Positions 20,442-29,835 of a stretch of 64,000 nucleotides of DNA are shown here, piece after piece (positions within the stretch are counted from its first letter, which is position 1; every line of letters begins with the position of its first letter). The notes beneath the pieces were generated by a model. That model was not told the DNA's origin. It did no database searches and saw only the letters and a list, made by a program, of their open reading frames with translations. The translations under genes were made by a program, and so were the position numbers. Source of the DNA: JAEULH01 sp963789785 (GTDB lineage Bacteria; Pseudomonadota; Alphaproteobacteria; Rhodospirillales; Defluviicoccaceae); assembly GCA_963789785.1 (NCBI GenBank), contig CAWBNC010000011.1, positions 1-64,000 on the forward strand. Reading direction: 5' to 3'.

Positions 20442-20537
20442 CTTGGGCGCCTGATCCGGTCGGGGCGGCGGTGCTACGCGTGCCGCCGCGCCGACCGCTG
20501 CGAGACGGGCGTCCCCGCTCCGCCCGACCCGGCCCGG

Positions 20538-21428
20538 GTGCGGCTGGCGACCGCAATCGGCGGCACGACCATCGTCATGTGGTCGACCTTGGCGGTCCTG
20601 ACCGCGCTGTCCGGTTCGGTCCCGCCGTTCCAACTCGTCGCCATGTCTTTTGCCGTCGCGGCGTCGCTGGCCGTCATCAAGTGGCTCGCCCGCGGCGAGC
20701 CGATCCTGGCCCGCTTCCGCTGGCCGGCGGCGGCGTGGCTGGTCGGGGTCGGCGGCCTGTTCGGCTATCATGTCTTCTACTTCCTCGCCTTGCGGAGCGC
20801 TCCGGCGGTCGAAGCGAACCTGCTGAACTATCTCTGGCCGCTGCTGATCGTCATCTTCTCTGCGCTTCTGCCCGGCCATCGCCTGCGCTGGTGGCACCTG
20901 GCCGGCGCGTTCGCCGGACTGGCCGGCACGGTGGTGCTGATCGGCGGCGGAAGCGGGAAAGACGGCTTCGGCTTCCGCGGCGAGTATGCCGAGGGCTATG
21001 CGGCGGCAGTCGCCGCGGCGGTGACCTGGGCGATCTACTCGCTGCTCAGCCGCCGTCTGGCTCACGTGCCGACGGACGCGGTGGGCAGCTTCTGCGCCGC
21101 CACGGCCGTACTCGCGGCCATGGCGCATCTGGCGTTCGAGACCACAGTGTGGCCGCGTGGCTGGGAGTGGCTGGCGGTGCTTGCCATGGGGCTCGGTCCC
21201 GTCGGCGCGGCCTTCTTCACCTGGGACTACGGGGTCAAGCACGGCGATATCCGCGTGCTCGGGGCAGCCGCCTATGCGACGCCATTGCTGTCGACGCTGC
21301 TGCTGGTCGCGGTCGGCGAGGCGCGCCTGACCATGGCCTTGGCGGCTGCCTGCGTGCTGATTACCGGGGGCGCGGCTTCGGCCGCAAGCGAGATGCTGTT
21401 CCGCCGGCCCGATGGGCTCGGCGGTTGA
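20538..21428 (+). CDS. EamA/DMT-superfamily exporter (YddG-like)
   Basis: Inner-membrane protein with about ten hydrophobic helices in two EamA repeats. NLLNYLWPLLIVIFSALLPG and WAIYSLLSRRLAHVPTDAVG resemble aromatic amino acid exporters of the YddG type. GTG 20538 is the first start in the frame; the sequence upstream has no ATG, so a few N-terminal residues may be missing. Substrate is inferred only from resemblance. Confidence 0.78.
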   Translation: MRLATAIGGTTIVMWSTLAVLTALSGSVPPFQLVAMSFAVAASLAVIKWLARGEPILARFRWPAAAWLVGVGGLFGYHVFYFLALRSAPAVEANLLNYLWPLLIVIFSALLPGHRLRWWHLAGAFAGLAGTVVLIGGGSGKDGFGFRGEYAEGYAAAVAAAVTWAIYSLLSRRLAHVPTDAVGSFCAATAVLAAMAHLAFETTVWPRGWEWLAVLAMGLGPVGAAFFTWDYGVKHGDIRVLGAAAYATPLLSTLLLVAVGEARLTMALAAACVLITGGAASAASEMLFRRPDGLGG

Positions 21429-21499
21429 AGCAAATGTTAATGCAGCGGCGGCTTTGCCGTGGTTTCGTCAATGCTCGCTCAACGCGAACGGAGTAACGA

Positions 21500-23479
21500 A
21501 TGGGACGGTTGGCGCTTCGTACGCTTGGCGTTGTCCTTGCCATTCTAGCGGCCGTCGTCGCCCTTGCGGTCACCGCCGTTGTGGTCGTCTCGGTGTTCGT
21601 CGGCTGGAATGCGCTGAAGGGTCCGCTGGCAAGCGTCGTCAGCGGGGTTCTCGGCCGCCAATTCGCCATCAACGGCGATCTGGACGTCGATCTTGGCCGC
21701 GTAACCCGGGTGCGCATGAGCGGCGTCACCCTAGAGAATGCCGACTGGGCGAAGGATCCGGCGAATATGGTCGAGATCGGCGCGCTCGATGTCGGCATCG
21801 ACGTCGTTCGGCTTCTGTCCGGCGACATCGTCATCGACCCGCTGCATATCGACAAGCCGAAGGTGTTCCTGGCGAAGGACAAGAGCGGCGATGCCAACTG
21901 GCAGTTCGCGCCGCAGCAGCAGGAGGAACAGCCAACCAGGCGCAAGAACCTGCCCATCGTTCGCGACATTGCCATCGATGACGGCGCGCTCGCCTACAAG
22001 GATGCGCAAAGCGGCAACGACATCGACCTGACGCTCGCGAGCCTGCGGGGCGGATCCGACGATCAGGGCGTGCACGTCAACGCCGATGGAACCTACCAGG
22101 ACCAGAAGCTGACGGTGAAGGCGTCGGCCGGCGCGCTCGACAAGCTGCGTAGCGAGGGCGAGCCTTATCCCGTAGACCTGGACGTGGCCGCCGGCGGGCT
22201 GAGAGCGACGGCAAAGGGCACCGTCGCCAAGCCGCAGACGCTGGAAGGCCTCGATATCGACCTTTCGGTGAAGGGTAAGAACCTAGCTAACATCTACGCG
22301 CTGGCGGGGATCCCGGTGCCGCCGTCGCCGCCCTACAGCCTCAGGGGTCACCTCACGCGGGACGGAACCCGCTGGCGTTTCGCCGACTTCGCTGGAACGC
22401 TCGGCGGCAGCGACCTGCGCGGCACCGCCGCGGTCGATACCAGTGGCGGCCGGCTCAAGGCCGATGCGGACCTCACCTCCAAGCTGCTCGACTTCAAGGA
22501 CATCGGCGTGCTGATCGGCGGCAAGCGCGATGAGGAAAAACAGGCGGACGAGCAGGCGAAGGCGGAGGACCGCCCTCGCGATGACGACGGCAAGGTCCTG
22601 CCCGACAAGCCCATCGACCTGAGCAAGTTGCGCGAGATGGACGCCAACGTGAAGTTCCGCGCCACCCAGATCCGCGCGCCGGGCCTGCCCATCGACGACC
22701 TCAACGCCGATGTGACCCTGAACAAGGGTGTGCTGCGGTTCAAGCCGGCGGCGTTGAAGCTCGCCGACGGCAACGTCCGCCTGTATCTGACCCTCGACGG
22801 CTCGGTCAAGCCGGCTGGAGTCGATATCGATGCCCGCCTCAGCCAGATCGATCTCAAGAAGCTCATGCGCGGCAGCGGTTTCGCGAAGGAGTCGGCCGGC
22901 ACCTTCGGCGGCCACGCCGAACTCACCGCGAAAGGCAACTCGGTCGCGGACATCCTGGGGTCGGCCAACGGCGCCGTGTTCATGGTCATGGCCGGCGGCA
23001 CGATCAGTCACCTGCTGGTGGAGCTCGCCGGCCTTGACATCGCGCAGGGTCTCGGTATCGCAATCAAGGGCGACGAGCCGATCCCGATCCGCTGCGTCGT
23101 TGGCGATCTGAAAGCGCAGGATGGGGTTTTCAAGGTGAGCTCCATGGTGTTCGATACCACCGACACGAAGATTGTCGGCGAAGGCGCGATCAACATGGAC
23201 GACGAAAAGCTCGATCTGCGGCTGACGCCCTATCCCAAGGATTTCAGCCCATTGAGCGTTCGCACCGCGATATCGGTGCAGGGCACCTTCAAGAACCCGC
23301 AGGCGTTTCCCGATCCCGCCGACATCGGCGTCGAGGGCGTGGCGAAGAAGGTCATCAATGCCATCCTGACGCCGATCGCCGGGCTGTTGCCGCCGATCGA
23401 TGAGGGTGTCGGCAACGATAGTGACTGCAGCGCGCTGATTGCCGAAGCGAAGCAGTCCACCGACCAGAAGCGGAAGTAG
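21500..23479 (+). CDS. AsmA family protein
   Basis: 659 aa. The N-terminal transmembrane anchor (LALRTLGVVLAILAAVVALA region, residues 4-36) is followed by a large periplasmic part of repeated beta-strand motifs starting GRQFAINGDLDVDLGRVTRV and ending in the conserved AsmA_2-like C-terminal segment (ADILGSANGAVFMVMAGGTI, DGVFKVSSMVFDTTDTKIVG, IDMDDEKLDLRL-like strand, FKNPQAFPDP). Members are bridge-like proteins that support lipid transport to, and assembly of, the outer membrane. A charged insert (EEKQADEQAKAEDRPRDDDG) sits near residue 350. Intact frame. Confidence 0.88.
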   Translation: MGRLALRTLGVVLAILAAVVALAVTAVVVVSVFVGWNALKGPLASVVSGVLGRQFAINGDLDVDLGRVTRVRMSGVTLENADWAKDPANMVEIGALDVGIDVVRLLSGDIVIDPLHIDKPKVFLAKDKSGDANWQFAPQQQEEQPTRRKNLPIVRDIAIDDGALAYKDAQSGNDIDLTLASLRGGSDDQGVHVNADGTYQDQKLTVKASAGALDKLRSEGEPYPVDLDVAAGGLRATAKGTVAKPQTLEGLDIDLSVKGKNLANIYALAGIPVPPSPPYSLRGHLTRDGTRWRFADFAGTLGGSDLRGTAAVDTSGGRLKADADLTSKLLDFKDIGVLIGGKRDEEKQADEQAKAEDRPRDDDGKVLPDKPIDLSKLREMDANVKFRATQIRAPGLPIDDLNADVTLNKGVLRFKPAALKLADGNVRLYLTLDGSVKPAGVDIDARLSQIDLKKLMRGSGFAKESAGTFGGHAELTAKGNSVADILGSANGAVFMVMAGGTISHLLVELAGLDIAQGLGIAIKGDEPIPIRCVVGDLKAQDGVFKVSSMVFDTTDTKIVGEGAINMDDEKLDLRLTPYPKDFSPLSVRTAISVQGTFKNPQAFPDPADIGVEGVAKKVINAILTPIAGLLPPIDEGVGNDSDCSALIAEAKQSTDQKRK

Positions 23480-23722
23480 AGCCGCCCAATATCGCCCGAA
23501 GCCTGCGTGGTCCTTGCAGCGTTTCGCAGCGCGCTCGCCGGTGTCATTGGCCGGCGGATCGTCCGGGTCTCCAACCTGACCGGGGCCGGCGTCCAACCCC
23601 GCGCGTCGCCCGGCGTGCGCAGCAGTGGCGCAGGCGGGGGTCGGCAAAAGGGTCTGTATCGTGTAAGGAAGTTGCCACATATTCTTTGAACGCCTGAGCG
23701 CCAACGGCGTGGCCTTGCCGTT

Positions 23723-24778
23723 ATGACGAGCAACGAAGAAACGATCGCTCTTGAGCCGGAACACGAGGCCGCCGGCCGGGCCGGGACCGTGACTTCCGCC
23801 GGAGGCAGTTCTGGGGCGGCCGTCGACATCCCGCCGCTGCCGCCGGCGCAGGCGTCATCGCGGCAATGTATCGAAGAAGGGCCGCAGGCCGGTGACCCTG
23901 CGGCACGGGTAAAACCGCCGCGCGTAGTCTTCGTCGCTGCTCTGGGCCGCTGTATCGCCATCGCAAGAAGGGTTTCCGCCGATGCTGGCCTTGCCGCCGG
24001 CATCGCTCTCGTCGCTTTGACGCTCGCCTTGCTTACCGGTGACGGCGAAGACGATTTTCCGGGCCCGGCCTTCGAACGCGCGCTCCTGTCGCATCCTCCG
24101 GCACCGGCGGTCATGGCCTCGGAATGGCCGGTCTTGGACACACTGGCGCCTGAAGCCAGGCTCGCCCGGAAGCTGGTCGAAGATCCCGCGTTCGAGCCGC
24201 TCCCAGCCGAACAGCAGAGCGGCCTGCAGCCGTCGGCAGACGGAGGCGAACGGCAAGGAGCCCTGCGCCTCACCCGGGCCCGACCGCAGGTCGGTCCGGA
24301 TGACGGGATCGGCGCGGCGGCGCCCAGCCCTGCGGTCGAACGCGGGGGCGAGCCGAAAGCCGGTGCCGCGTCCAGCCGGGCGGAAGAGGTGCTTGCGGCG
24401 GCGACGCCGATGCCGCCGATCGGTCGCGCACGTGGCGACGACGCGGGGTTGCAACGACCGGCGGTGATGGGCGAGACTGGATCGGGTTCGCCTGCATCGC
24501 GAACGGCCGATGCCGCGCCCGCCGCCGAAAGTATCGAGATCCAGCTGGTCGCGGTCGGGAGGCGCGATCAGGCCGTCGACGTCTGGAGCCGGCTGTACGG
24601 CGAAAACGGCGATCTCCTGTCCGACCTGCGGCCGCTGCTCGTCGAGCCCGACGGCCGGCGCACGACGCTGTATCGCCTTCGTGCCGGACCTTTCGCCTCC
24701 TCGGAGCAGGCGCAGGCCCGCTGCGCCGCGCTCAATGAGCGCCGCGTCGACTGCATCGTCGTTCGCGAAGGCGGCTGA
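23723..24778 (+). CDS. SPOR-domain membrane protein
   Basis: 351 aa with an N-terminal cytoplasmic Pro/Ala-rich region, one transmembrane helix (DAGLAAGIALVALTLALLTG, about residues 88-107), a long low-complexity periplasmic linker and a C-terminal SPOR-like fold (EIQLVAVGRRDQAVDVWSRL to RRVDCIVVREGG, about residues 273-351), with the typical YRLRAGPFAS and AQARCAALNERRVDC pieces. SPOR domains bind denuded septal peptidoglycan, so a cell-envelope or division-site role is expected. The linker differs from FtsN; orthology cannot be claimed. Confidence 0.75.
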   Translation: MTSNEETIALEPEHEAAGRAGTVTSAGGSSGAAVDIPPLPPAQASSRQCIEEGPQAGDPAARVKPPRVVFVAALGRCIAIARRVSADAGLAAGIALVALTLALLTGDGEDDFPGPAFERALLSHPPAPAVMASEWPVLDTLAPEARLARKLVEDPAFEPLPAEQQSGLQPSADGGERQGALRLTRARPQVGPDDGIGAAAPSPAVERGGEPKAGAASSRAEEVLAAATPMPPIGRARGDDAGLQRPAVMGETGSGSPASRTADAAPAAESIEIQLVAVGRRDQAVDVWSRLYGENGDLLSDLRPLLVEPDGRRTTLYRLRAGPFASSEQAQARCAALNERRVDCIVVREGG

Positions 24779-24924
24779 ATCCGCGCCCTTCAGACTTAAT
24801 TTACCGCCTGCGCGCACCTTGGCTGTAACGCCCGGGGCGCGGGCCTTTACACCTGATCACACGGCGACGACGCCGCCGCAGCCAAACGGTTGATAAAGCG
24901 CCAAGCGCTCCGCCGGCATGAGAC

Positions 24925-25149
24925 TTGCTCAAGGGTATCACGCACCGCCTACGTGCATCCCGCAGCCGTTGGAGGCCGAACGTGCTGAATTTGCGCCAGA
25001 TCCACAGGGTCGTTCATCGCCACGACTGGGTCGACATCGGTGAATGGGTCGCGGGGATCGAGAGCCTTGCCGATCTTTCCGATGATGAGCTTGAGGAAGT
25101 GGAGCGCCTGAGCGGAGCCTCTTCGGCCGATGCGGTCAAGCGCTCCTGA
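24925..25149 (+). CDS. Small hypothetical protein
   Basis: Frame of 74 codons from TTG 24925, or about 55 from GTG 24982, whichever is used. The second half (VVHRHDWVDIGEWVAGIESL, LSDDELEEVERLSGASSADA) is acidic, helical and protein-like; the first 19 residues are Arg-rich and may not be translated. No family recognised. Confidence 0.45.
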   Translation: MLKGITHRLRASRSRWRPNVLNLRQIHRVVHRHDWVDIGEWVAGIESLADLSDDELEEVERLSGASSADAVKRS

Positions 25150-25411
25150 GCCCGCCGGCGTGCGGGCCGCGGTCGCAGCGCGACGGGCGCGTTCTCCTTG
25201 TCAGGACAAGCGAAAGACGGCGACGAGCGCGACGGTGAGGCCGAGACCGGCGATGACCGATAGATGCCAGTGCATGATGAGAATTATCCGTGGTGGCCGA
25301 GGGAAGCGGCTCGCCGGTTTTCCGGCATCGTCGCCCGGTCACCTCATCGCATCGAGGTTAAGATGGCGCTAAGACCCGGCCGGTGGCCGCTACGGACGGC
25401 GTAGGCGGACG

Positions 25412-25636
25412 ATGACCCAGCCCGCCGAGGGAATCGCCGCCGAACATGAGGTTTATGAAGCCGCCGCAGATCTGATTGCGGAATACGGCTCTCTGGCCTG
25501 CTCCTATGTCGCCATTGAGGCCGACGAACGTCTCGAGGACGGGGATCTCAACGGCCACGACTGGTGGAAGCGGGTGATGTTCGCCATCGGCGAGATGCTG
25601 GCAACCCGCTGCCCCGAGGGTCAAACCATTCACTGA
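25412..25636 (+). CDS. Small hypothetical protein, 74 aa
   Basis: ATG 25412 opens an acidic, well-balanced 74-residue frame (VYEAAADLIAEYGSLACSYV, DLNGHDWWKRVMFAIGEMLA). It resembles short conserved alphaproteobacterial proteins of unknown function; no motif assigns a role. It stands alone between two short non-coding gaps. Confidence 0.6.
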   Translation: MTQPAEGIAAEHEVYEAAADLIAEYGSLACSYVAIEADERLEDGDLNGHDWWKRVMFAIGEMLATRCPEGQTIH

Positions 25637-25864
25637 GCGCCCGGGAGCGCCCTGCGTTCACATCGTGCCACTTCGTCGTCGTCGCGGCGATGCACGCAGA
25701 CCGGTCGCATGCCTCCGGCCCTTAGCGGAGATCGCGGATCCCGCGCCCGAAATCCTTGACTTGCTCAGCCGATTGGGGAACCTCTCGCGCTGCCGAAGCG
25801 CGGCGACGGCGGAGCTTCCGCCCGCTCGCCGAGGCGGCAGGCACAGGCATCAGGGAGGACCGGC

Positions 25865-26854
25865 ATGGTTGCCGTTGACGATCTCGATCTCGATCGCGAA
25901 GGGCGCGGCCGGACGCGCCGGTGGTTGCCGCGCATAGCGATCAGCGTCGTCGTTCTTCTTCTGATCTATTACCTCGGCGGCGCGTGGTGGGTCCACAAGA
26001 TCGACGATGATCCGGCTTTCACCCCGCCCGAGCCGATCGCCGGCGGCAGCCATGCCGTCGACATGGCGGCGGCGCTGATCAACCGGGAGGTCAACGTCAA
26101 TGGCTGGCCGGCGAACGATCCGTTTTTCATGCCCGGCGCGATCCTGGACAACATGCCGAACTACCAGACCGGCATGATCTACGCGCTGAGCCGCTTCGCC
26201 ATCGAGCTTTCGGATCAGCTCGGGCGCTCACGCGGCTCGTCGTCGATCGACCCCGATCTCGACCGCGCTGCCGGCCTGCTCAAGTACCCGGGCAATATCT
26301 GGATTTTCGACTTCAGCCGCTCGCTAGCGCCAACGGCATCGTCGGAGTCGCAGTACCGCGAGGCGCGTCGGGCACTGCTGGAGTTCAACAAACGGCTCGC
26401 TGCAGCAACAGGCGACCTACGACATCCGCGCCGACAACCTGATCGCGACATTGGATCGATTCAATTCCGATCTCGGCTCCATGTCGGGCACAATCGATGA
26501 GCATCTCCGCGACAACTCCGGCTGGCTGCTCAACTTTCAGGTCGACGACATCTTCTATCAGACCAAAGGCCGGCTTTACGGCTACTACATGATCATCAAG
26601 GCCCTGGGCCAGGACTTCCAGTCCGTGCTCAAGGAGCGAAATCTCGAGAGCGTGTGGAACCAGATGCTGGAGGAGCCGAGCAGGCGGCGACCCAGCAGCC
26701 GTGGGTCGTGCTCAACGGCAGCCCGAGCAGCCAGTTCATCCCCAGCCATCTCGCCACCCAGGGCTTCCTGCTGCTGCGCCTGCGCACCCAGCTTCGCGAG
26801 ATCTGCTGCAACGTGCCTCGCAGCAGAGGTAAGGCGACGCCTTCGAGCCGCTGA
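25865..26854 (+). CDS. DUF2333 family membrane-anchored protein (frameshifted)
   Basis: N-terminal transmembrane helix (IAISVVVLLLIYYLGGAWWV, about residues 22-45) followed by the DUF2333 body: DMAAALINREVNVNGWPAND, FFMPGAILDNMPNYQTGMIY and YPGNIWIFDFS in frame 2. After an indel near 26410-26450 it continues in frame 3 (LDRFNSDLGSMSGTIDEHLR, WLLNFQVDDIFYQTKGRLYG). Another indel near 26680 returns to frame 2 (WVVLNGSPSSQFIPSHLATQ, FLLLRLRTQLREI). The stop at 26852 is where the last frame closes; one more shift would instead end it at 26832. Function of DUF2333 is unknown. It converges on, and overlaps, the glycosyltransferase gene. Confidence 0.72.
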
Positions 26855-27869
26855 TCATCGCCAGGTTGGCGGTGAACTGACGAACGCTACTGTCCCAGGA
26901 GAAGCTTTCGGCATGGGCCCGGCAGGCGGCGGCAGGGATCTGCAGCGCTTGCTGCGTCGCCGCCGCCAGATCCTCGTCGAGACAGCCGGCGCCGGAGTCG
27001 GCGATGACGTCGAGCGGGCCGGGCACCGGGTAGGCCGCGACCGGGATCCCGCAGGCCAGCGCCTCGAGGAGCACGAGGCCGAACGTGTCGGTGCGGCTGG
27101 GAAAGACAAAGACGTCGGCGGCTGCGTAGTGTCGGGCAAGTTCGTCGCCGACCTTGGGCCCGAGAAAATGCGCGCCGGGATAGGCCTGTTCGAGCGCCGG
27201 CCGCTGCGGGCCGTCGCCGATCAGCACCTTGCTGCCCGGGAGCTCCAGGCGGAGAAAGTCCTCGACGCTTTTCTCGACGGCGATCCGGCCGACGTAGAGG
27301 CTGATGGGCCGGGGCAAGCCGTAGAGGTTCTTTTCGCGCGGACGGAACAGGTCGGTGTCGACGCCGCGGGTCCAGCGGACGAGGTTGGCGAAGCCGCGCC
27401 GGACGAGTTCGGTCTCGATCGTCTGGGTCGCGACCATGATGTGCTGTGCCGGCCGGTGGAAGGCGCGAACGAAGCGGTAGCTCCAGTCGAGCGGCACCCG
27501 CCAGCGGGCGTGGATATACTCGGGAAAGCGGGTGTGAAACGAGGTCGAGAACTGCAGCTTGCGGCGCAGGCAGTAGCGCCGGGTCGCCCAGCCGAGCGGC
27601 CCTTCCGTCGCGATGTGGATGGCGGTCGGGGCGAAGTCGTCGATGATGCCGGCCAGCGTCCGCGGCCGGCAGAGCGACAGACGGATCTCGGGATAGGACG
27701 GGCACGGCAGTGTTCGGAACAGGTCGGGCGTCAGCAGCCGGACGGCATGCCCTTCGGCGGTGAGCCGGGCGGCTAGGGTATCGAAGGTTCGGACGACGCC
27801 GTTGATCTGGGGATACCAGGCGTCGGTGGCGATGAGGATGCGGAGTTTGTCTTCGCGAACGGATCCCAT
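26736..27869 (-). CDS. GT4 glycosyltransferase (glycolipid mannosyl/glucosyltransferase-like)
   Basis: GT-B enzyme. From ATG 27869 it begins LRILIATDAWYPQINGVVRT, the usual opening of the family that transfers sugars to diacylglycerol or other lipid acceptors. VATQTIETELVRRGF and RGVDTDLFRP mark the domain linker, and DTFGLVLLEALACGIPVAAY contains the Ex7E-type motif. The natural end is probably near residue 335 (RQFTANLAMIS); the last 40 residues read antisense through the DUF2333 3' end, so an indel near 26860 may have removed the real stop. The start overlaps the phosphoesterase frame upstream by about 97 bases. Substrate not determined. Confidence 0.78.
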   Translation of the reverse strand: MGSVREDKLRILIATDAWYPQINGVVRTFDTLAARLTAEGHAVRLLTPDLFRTLPCPSYPEIRLSLCRPRTLAGIIDDFAPTAIHIATEGPLGWATRRYCLRRKLQFSTSFHTRFPEYIHARWRVPLDWSYRFVRAFHRPAQHIMVATQTIETELVRRGFANLVRWTRGVDTDLFRPREKNLYGLPRPISLYVGRIAVEKSVEDFLRLELPGSKVLIGDGPQRPALEQAYPGAHFLGPKVGDELARHYAAADVFVFPSRTDTFGLVLLEALACGIPVAAYPVPGPLDVIADSGAGCLDEDLAAATQQALQIPAAACRAHAESFSWDSSVRQFTANLAMISGSKASPYLCCEARCSRSREAGCAGAAAGSPGWRDGWG

Positions 27870-28637
27870 ATAGTCCTGTCCATGGTCTGTCCCCAGCGCA
27901 CGATCGAGAGTTGACCGTCGCGCTCCTCGACCAGCGCGGTGCAACTCTCGACCCAGTCGCCGTCATTGCAGTAGATGATGCCGTCGTAGTCGCGGATGTC
28001 GGCCGTATGAATGTGGCCGCAGATGACGCCGTCGACGCCTCTGCGTCTGGCCTCGGCGACGACGGCCTTTTCGTAATTGCTGATGTATTCGACCGCGTTC
28101 TTGACCTTGTGCTTCAGGTACTGGGACAGGGACCAGTACGGAAAGCCAAGCTTCCGCCGGGCGACGTTGAACCAGATGTTGAGTTTCAGGGCGAGTGCGT
28201 ACGCATTGTCACCGACGAAGCGCGAGCCATTTAGCGTACTTGACAATGGCGTCGAACTGATCGCCGTGGATGACAAGAAAGCGGCGGCCGTCCGCCGTCT
28301 TGTGGATGGCTTCGCGAAGGACGGCGACCCGGCCAAATCGGTGGCCGGCAAAGTCGCGTAGGCTTTCGTCGTGATTGCCGGGCACCAGGATGACGCGGGT
28401 TCCCTTGCGCGCCTTGCGCAGGATCTTCTGGACCACGTCATTGTGCTGCTGGTGCCAGTACCAGCTCTTCCGCATTCGCCAGATGTCGAAGATGTCGCCG
28501 ACCAGGTAGAGGTAGTCGGACTCGGTCCCGCGCAGGAAATCGAGCAGCAGATCCGCCTTGCACCCGCGCGTGCCAAGGTGAATGTCGGAAATCCAGATCG
28601 ACCGGTAATGCCGCGCTGGGGTCGTGATGTTATCCAT
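27773..28637 (-). CDS. UDP-2,3-diacylglucosamine diphosphatase-like metallophosphoesterase (one frameshift)
   Basis: Calcineurin-like phosphoesterase with metal ligands in SDIHLG (residues 18-22), GDIFDIW, GNHDE, HGDQFD and CGHIHTADI. These place it near LpxH and its UDP-2,3-diacylglucosamine hydrolase relatives, so it may act on lipid precursors at the inner membrane. ATG 28637 starts it. One extra C around 28215 splits VKYAKWLA from FVGDNAYALALKLNIW. The C-terminus after IVRWG is unusually long because the frame runs on into the glycosyltransferase gene. The pairing with a lipid glycosyltransferase supports a joint role in envelope lipids. Confidence 0.78.
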
Positions 28638-29108
28638 CGTGAGGTGCGGTCAGCCTCTCCAGGACCTAGTCAGTTTCCATGTTCTGATAGTATATATGGG
28701 GTCTGCCAGGAACTGAATTGCGCGCTGTAAGGAAAGGTTAGCGTAACCGTCGTACTTCTGTAATAAACGATACCGGCGGGAGTGGTGACGCGGGCATGGC
28801 GCTAACGCCCGGTTGAGCGCATCGCCGCCGCTGGGTCATGATGTTGCGGAAGGGGCCGGCACGCTGATGGACTTAAGCGCCGCCTTCTCAAGCAGGTTCA
28901 GGCGGGCAGCCGTTTTGACCGGGTTTTAGCGCTATTCGACACAAGAGCCGAAGGAAGACAGTCGCATCGTCGGGATCCGCCCGCGCTGCGGTGGATCCCG
29001 ACGAGCAAACGCGCTGACCGAGCGTTCCGGATAACGTCCGAAGAAAAAAGTTATTGGATCACAAGCTGCTAGAGCAGCTTGACGGCACTCCTCCGAGCGC
29101 AGGACGCC
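28638..29108. other. Gene-free region with two strong inverted repeats
   Basis: No supported gene. At 28969-29002 GTCGGGATCC and GGATCCCGAC form a perfect 10-bp stem with a 14-base loop. At 29062-29081 CAAGCTGCT-AG-AGCAGCTTG is a perfect 9-bp stem. The second lies just downstream of the small minus-strand gene and is followed on that strand, after 11 bases, by a six-T run, so it may be its terminator. The first could be a structured RNA or a protein-binding site. Confidence 0.5.
29062..29081 (-). terminator. Possible terminator of the small gene at 29109
   Basis: Perfect 9-bp stem with a two-base loop (AG on the plus strand); the T-run on the minus strand begins about 11 bases later, further than is ideal. 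Confidence 0.35.
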
Positions 29109-29282
29109 TTAGCGGGTGACGTCGCGTTCGCGAGCCAACCCTTGCGCCCGGTTGTTCATGGCTGCTCGCTCCATCGCGTGCGCGAGAGCCTCGAATAATG
29201 CGACTTGTGCTGGTGACGCAGGCTCATCATAGAGCCCCTGGTTGATTTCGAAGAAGTCGCGCAAATCGATCTTGCTCAGCAT
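29109..29282 (-). CDS. Small hypothetical protein, 57 aa
   Basis: ATG 29282 is preceded by GGGAGACACC, a good ribosome site, so I take MLSKIDLRDFFEINQGLYDE as the N-terminus rather than the ATG 12 bases upstream. The rest (EPASPAQVALFEALAHAMER, NNRAQGLARERDVTR) is helical and charged. It is reminiscent of short alphaproteobacterial proteins of unknown function. Upstream is AT-rich and likely carries its promoter. Confidence 0.55.
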   Translation of the reverse strand: MLSKIDLRDFFEINQGLYDEPASPAQVALFEALAHAMERAAMNNRAQGLARERDVTR

Positions 29283-29835
29283 GGTGTCTCCCATAGGTCT
29301 CTGCGACTGTGCGTCGACGGTTTTTCAACCGGCGCGCGCGGATATGCCCTGCCCCTGATGAACATGCCTGTGTAACAGACGTTAATTTTTGTTAATTATT
29401 AGCGCGTAGCCTTCGACCGTGGTCAGGGTACACACCTCGATCGTGCCGCGAAAGCATTCGGATCACAGTCAGGCGCTTTTTCGAGCGCTTTGGCTTTTAT
29501 GACACGCGCCGCTTTAAGCTTAATCGTGCCTCCCCAGTGAGGTTGATTGGTGATAGTTCAGCCGACTAAAAAATGCGTTAACTTAAGATCGACTATGTGC
29601 GGGCTCGGCCGGGTCACACGAGGGGTAACGGCCATTGTTCCACATCTGTCGGCGCGGCTTCGTGATGGGCGCGATCACAGGGTTTCGCTATTGACGCGGA
29701 AGGCGCACTCATCTAATCCGCTCGCGCCGGTTGTCGGAGGCCGTGCGACCTTACAGAGGTCGCCTGGGAGTCGGTTCGCGTTTCGGGCGGCGCCCACAAT
29801 CGTGTGGCGCGGCAACCCTGGATACGGCGGATGTC
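29283..29835. other. AT-richer intergenic region
   Basis: Divergent spacer. The stretch around 29380-29400 (TTAATTTTTGTTAATTATTA) is notably AT-rich and probably promoter DNA for one or both flanking genes. The overlapping open frames are Arg-rich and look non-coding. Confidence 0.4.
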
